From Oscillibacter sp. (GTDB lineage Bacteria > Bacillota > Clostridia > Oscillospirales > Oscillospiraceae): a stretch of 9,957 bases of DNA. Below are positions 6,170-9,957 of this stretch, piece by piece (position 1 is the stretch's first letter; each line of letters begins with the position of its first letter). A model generated the notes under the pieces. It had not been told where the DNA came from. It saw only the letters and a list, made by a program, of their open reading frames with translations, and did not search any database. The stretch lies in NCBI GenBank assembly GCA_020025415.1, contig JAHHSB010000036.1:1-9957 (forward strand). The letters are read 5' to 3'. The position numbers were made by a program, and so were the translations under genes.

Positions 6170-6404
6170 GTTATAAGAGCAAACGCTAGGAAAAAGCCAA
6201 CCTTGCGAAACCGGCCGGAGCGAGAGGGGAGACGGTGAAAGCCCCTTGCCCACGCCGCAAGGCAGCCACTTTGGAGCAGTCCGCGATGAGCGGAACGATT
6301 CATCCCCGTTACCGGATGGCTTAAGATGCCTCCCATTTGGGAAGATAATTAGGGTGGTACCGTGAAGCAAGCCTTCGCCCCTAAACCGGGGCGAAGGCTT
6401 TTTT
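6170..6404 (+). promoter_or_regulatory. T-box leader sensing uncharged tRNA-Ala, controls alaS
   Basis: The leader shows the T-box parts in order. GCGAGAGGGG (6220-6229) with GGTGAAAGCCCC (6234-6245) belongs to Stem I, followed by TTTGGAGC (6270-6277) on its 3' side. A hairpin CATCC-CCGTTACC-GGATG (6301-6318) carries the CCGTTA typical of Stem III. The conserved T-box AGGGTGGTACCGTG lies at 6351-6364, and a strong terminator follows. In TGGT the variable base is T, which pairs with the A73 discriminator of tRNA-Ala. Alanine codons lie in the expected specifier region (GCC 6254-6256, GCA 6257-6259, GCC 6265-6267), but I could not decide which is the specifier without folding Stem I. Uncharged tRNA-Ala should stabilise the antiterminator and allow alaS transcription. 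Confidence 0.92.
6369..6404 (+). terminator. Rho-independent terminator of the T-box leader
   Basis: AAGCCTTCGCCCC (6369-6381) pairs perfectly with GGGGCGAAGGCTT (6388-6400) around a TAAACC loop and runs into TTTTTT (6399-6404). Its 5' arm starts a few bases after the T-box sequence, as expected for the structure that competes with the antiterminator. Confidence 0.93.
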
Positions 6405-6462
6405 GATAGTCGCCCGCTGTACCCTATGATTGAAAAATGTGAAAATACAGGAGGAAGAAACA

Positions 6463-9102
<2,640 letters not shown>

Positions 9103-9105
9103 TCC

Positions 9106-9723
9106 GTGACCCGGGAAGATCTGGCCCGTTTCCGGTCCTTTGAGATCGATTTTGACGCCATCGGCCTGGCCCAGGGTCCGCTGCCGGAGTATTTCTGCAC
9201 GCCCCTGGATGCCGAGCCGGCAGGGGAGCTGGGCTGTGACGGGATCCACTTTATCCTGCTGCCCGGCGACGAGCGGGTCTTCTGCGTAGACCCGGCCATG
9301 GGGGAGGAGGGGAGCTATGTACTCCCCGTAGCAGCGGATTTCCGGGAGTTTGTTTCCTTTATCCTCTACTGCCGGGACGCCAATCCCCTCTCCCAGATCC
9401 ATGTGCTGGATGAGCCGGCTTTCTCCCGCCTGCTGCAAGAGGACGCAGAGTCCCTGGAAGAACTGCCGGATTTTTCCGCTCGGAAAAACCAGGCTTTGGA
9501 GACACTGGCAGAGGCCTTTAATCTCCGGGCCAAGGCCCCGTTTCAAAAGGTCCGGGCCTTGCAATCCGCCTTTGATCCGGCGGAGCTGCACTTTCCCGAT
9601 GAATATTACGATGTTTTGGGGCTGGACAAGCCGGAGTGTATCGAGGCCCAGCCCGACGGAGAGCCGGCCGGTCAGAACGACTGCGCCTTTGACCCTGTGA
9701 TCGTTCGGTTTGAAAAGGAGTGA
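9106..9723 (+). CDS. Hypothetical protein, possibly SUKH/SMI1-like
   Basis: This 205-residue acidic protein has no motif I can name firmly. GTG 9106 is the only plausible start near alaS. It lies 3 bases after the alaS stop with only a distant AGGA (9087-9090) as ribosome site, so translation probably depends on ribosomes finishing alaS. Residues 26-108 (PLPEYFCTPLDAE, DGIHFILLPGDERVFCVDP, YVLPVAADFREFVSFILYCR, NPLSQIHVLDEPAFSRLL) read as an alpha/beta domain. Its feature of a conserved loop with strand, then DFREF and an amphipathic helix, recalls SMI1/KNR4 (SUKH)-like proteins, a weak resemblance judged by eye. The rest (110-205) is charged, ends in FDPVIVRFEKE, and may be a second small domain. 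There is no signal peptide or membrane segment. The spacing makes it likely part of the alaS transcript, followed by the DUF4250 gene 5 bases on. Confidence 0.8.
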   Translation: MTREDLARFRSFEIDFDAIGLAQGPLPEYFCTPLDAEPAGELGCDGIHFILLPGDERVFCVDPAMGEEGSYVLPVAADFREFVSFILYCRDANPLSQIHVLDEPAFSRLLQEDAESLEELPDFSARKNQALETLAEAFNLRAKAPFQKVRALQSAFDPAELHFPDEYYDVLGLDKPECIEAQPDGEPAGQNDCAFDPVIVRFEKE

Positions 9724-9728
9724 GGGAA

Positions 9729-9869
9729 ATGCCGCCCCGGGACCCCTGCATCCTTTTAAGTTATGGAAACACAAAACTCCGGGACCAGTATCCCAGCCAG
9801 GAGTCCTTGTACCAGACCCTGGCAGGGCTGGACTACCGGTATGATCCGGTGTATAATCAATTTATCTGA
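9729..9869 (+). CDS. Short DUF4250-family protein
   Basis: ATG 9729 lies 8 bases after AAAAGGAG (9713-9720) and opens a 46-codon frame ending in TGA at 9867-9869. The product begins MPPRDPCILLSYGNTKLRDQ (1-20) and ends in LDYRYDPVYNQFI (34-46). This fits the DUF4250 pattern as I recall it: a start with P-DP-LLS, NTKLRD-Y, then a final Y-YD-NQF. Family members are usually nearer 55-60 residues. The shortfall is in the middle, where a helix of roughly ten residues between the leading and trailing motifs appears missing. The protein is small, soluble and of unknown function. It starts 5 bases after the preceding stop, so it shares that transcript. Its 3' end also overlaps a candidate promoter for the next gene. 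Confidence 0.85.
   Translation: MPPRDPCILLSYGNTKLRDQYPSQESLYQTLAGLDYRYDPVYNQFI
9829..9857 (+). promoter_or_regulatory. Candidate promoter for the HIT-family gene
   Basis: TGGACT (9829-9834, four of six to TTGACA) and a perfect TATAAT (9852-9857) are 17 bases apart. They lie inside the end of the DUF4250 gene, which codes through both boxes, so the TATAAT may be chance. If active, transcription would begin near 9864 and give the HIT gene expression independent of the alaS T-box. Confidence 0.45.
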
Positions 9870-9895
9870 ATCTTTCCATGAAGGAGGCTTGCACC

Positions 9896-9957
9896 ATGTC
9901 TGATTGCCTGTTCTGCAAAATCGCGGCGGGGGAGATCCCGTCCAACAAGCTCTATGA
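9896..9957 (+). CDS. HIT-family (histidine triad) protein, N-terminal fragment
   Basis: The first 20 residues are visible before the window ends. They show CLFCKIAAGEIPSNKLY, the standard N-terminus of bacterial HinT-type HIT proteins: a C-x2-C zinc-binding pair, then K-I-x2-GEIPS. The histidine triad itself lies beyond the right edge. Relatives hydrolyse nucleoside phosphoramidates and acyl-adenylates, including aminoacyl-AMP, in the cytoplasm. AAGGAGG at 9881-9887 with an 8-base gap fixes ATG 9896. It follows the DUF4250 stop by 26 bases. Confidence 0.9.
   Translation, partial: MSDCLFCKIAAGEIPSNKLY

Noticed and set aside
6430..6462. Longer alaS start at TTG 6430
   Set aside because: It has no ribosome site, whereas AGGAGG at 6449-6454 precedes ATG 6463, and the AlaRS family N-terminus matches the shorter form.

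Overview
The window looks like chromosomal core sequence from a fairly GC-rich Firmicute. The best guess is a gut-type member of class Clostridia, order Oscillospirales. The reasons are strong AGGAGG-type ribosome sites, a T-box leader in front of alaS, a lone TagA/WecG-type glycosyltransferase, a DUF4250 protein, and a neighbourhood that resembles the Bacillus subtilis alaS-yrrL-yrrM-yrrN-yrrO region. The genus cannot be fixed from this sequence. No phage, insertion sequence, CRISPR array, rRNA or tRNA was seen.

Layout. Positions 1-499 hold the 3' half of an EamA/DMT-family transporter. A sigma-A-type promoter (515-544) then drives a two-gene unit: a TagA/WecG glycosyltransferase (588-1304) and a thymidylate kinase (1301-1972), whose start and stop overlap as ATGA. 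Next comes about 350 bases that a length-filtered gene caller would leave empty. This stretch holds a perfect 10-bp inverted repeat (2001-2023) and a small minus-strand gene (2041-2181) with a strong ribosome site. That gene encodes a 46-residue protein with 13 cysteines, one hydrophobic helix and a Gly/Asn/Cys tail. A GC-rich hairpin follows at 2262-2297.

A plus-strand unit then runs mltG (2329-3471), a U32-family protein of the tRNA-hydroxylation type (3461-4687, overlapping mltG by 11 bases) and a COG2509-type FAD oxidoreductase (4703-6100). A near-consensus promoter (6135-6162) and an alanine-type T-box leader with its terminator (about 6170-6404) precede alaS (6463-9102). A 205-residue hypothetical protein starts 3 bases after alaS. 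It is followed by a 46-residue DUF4250-type protein (9729-9869) and the start of a HIT-family protein (9896 to the window end), which may have its own promoter.

How the genes relate. Most are housekeeping: dTTP supply, cell-wall glycan processing, tRNA charging and probably tRNA wobble modification. alaS is predicted to be switched on when uncharged tRNA-Ala accumulates, and the genes just downstream may share that control because no terminator is visible between them. The least explained item is the Cys-rich micro-protein at 2041-2181, followed by the shortened DUF4250 protein and the hypothetical gene after alaS.
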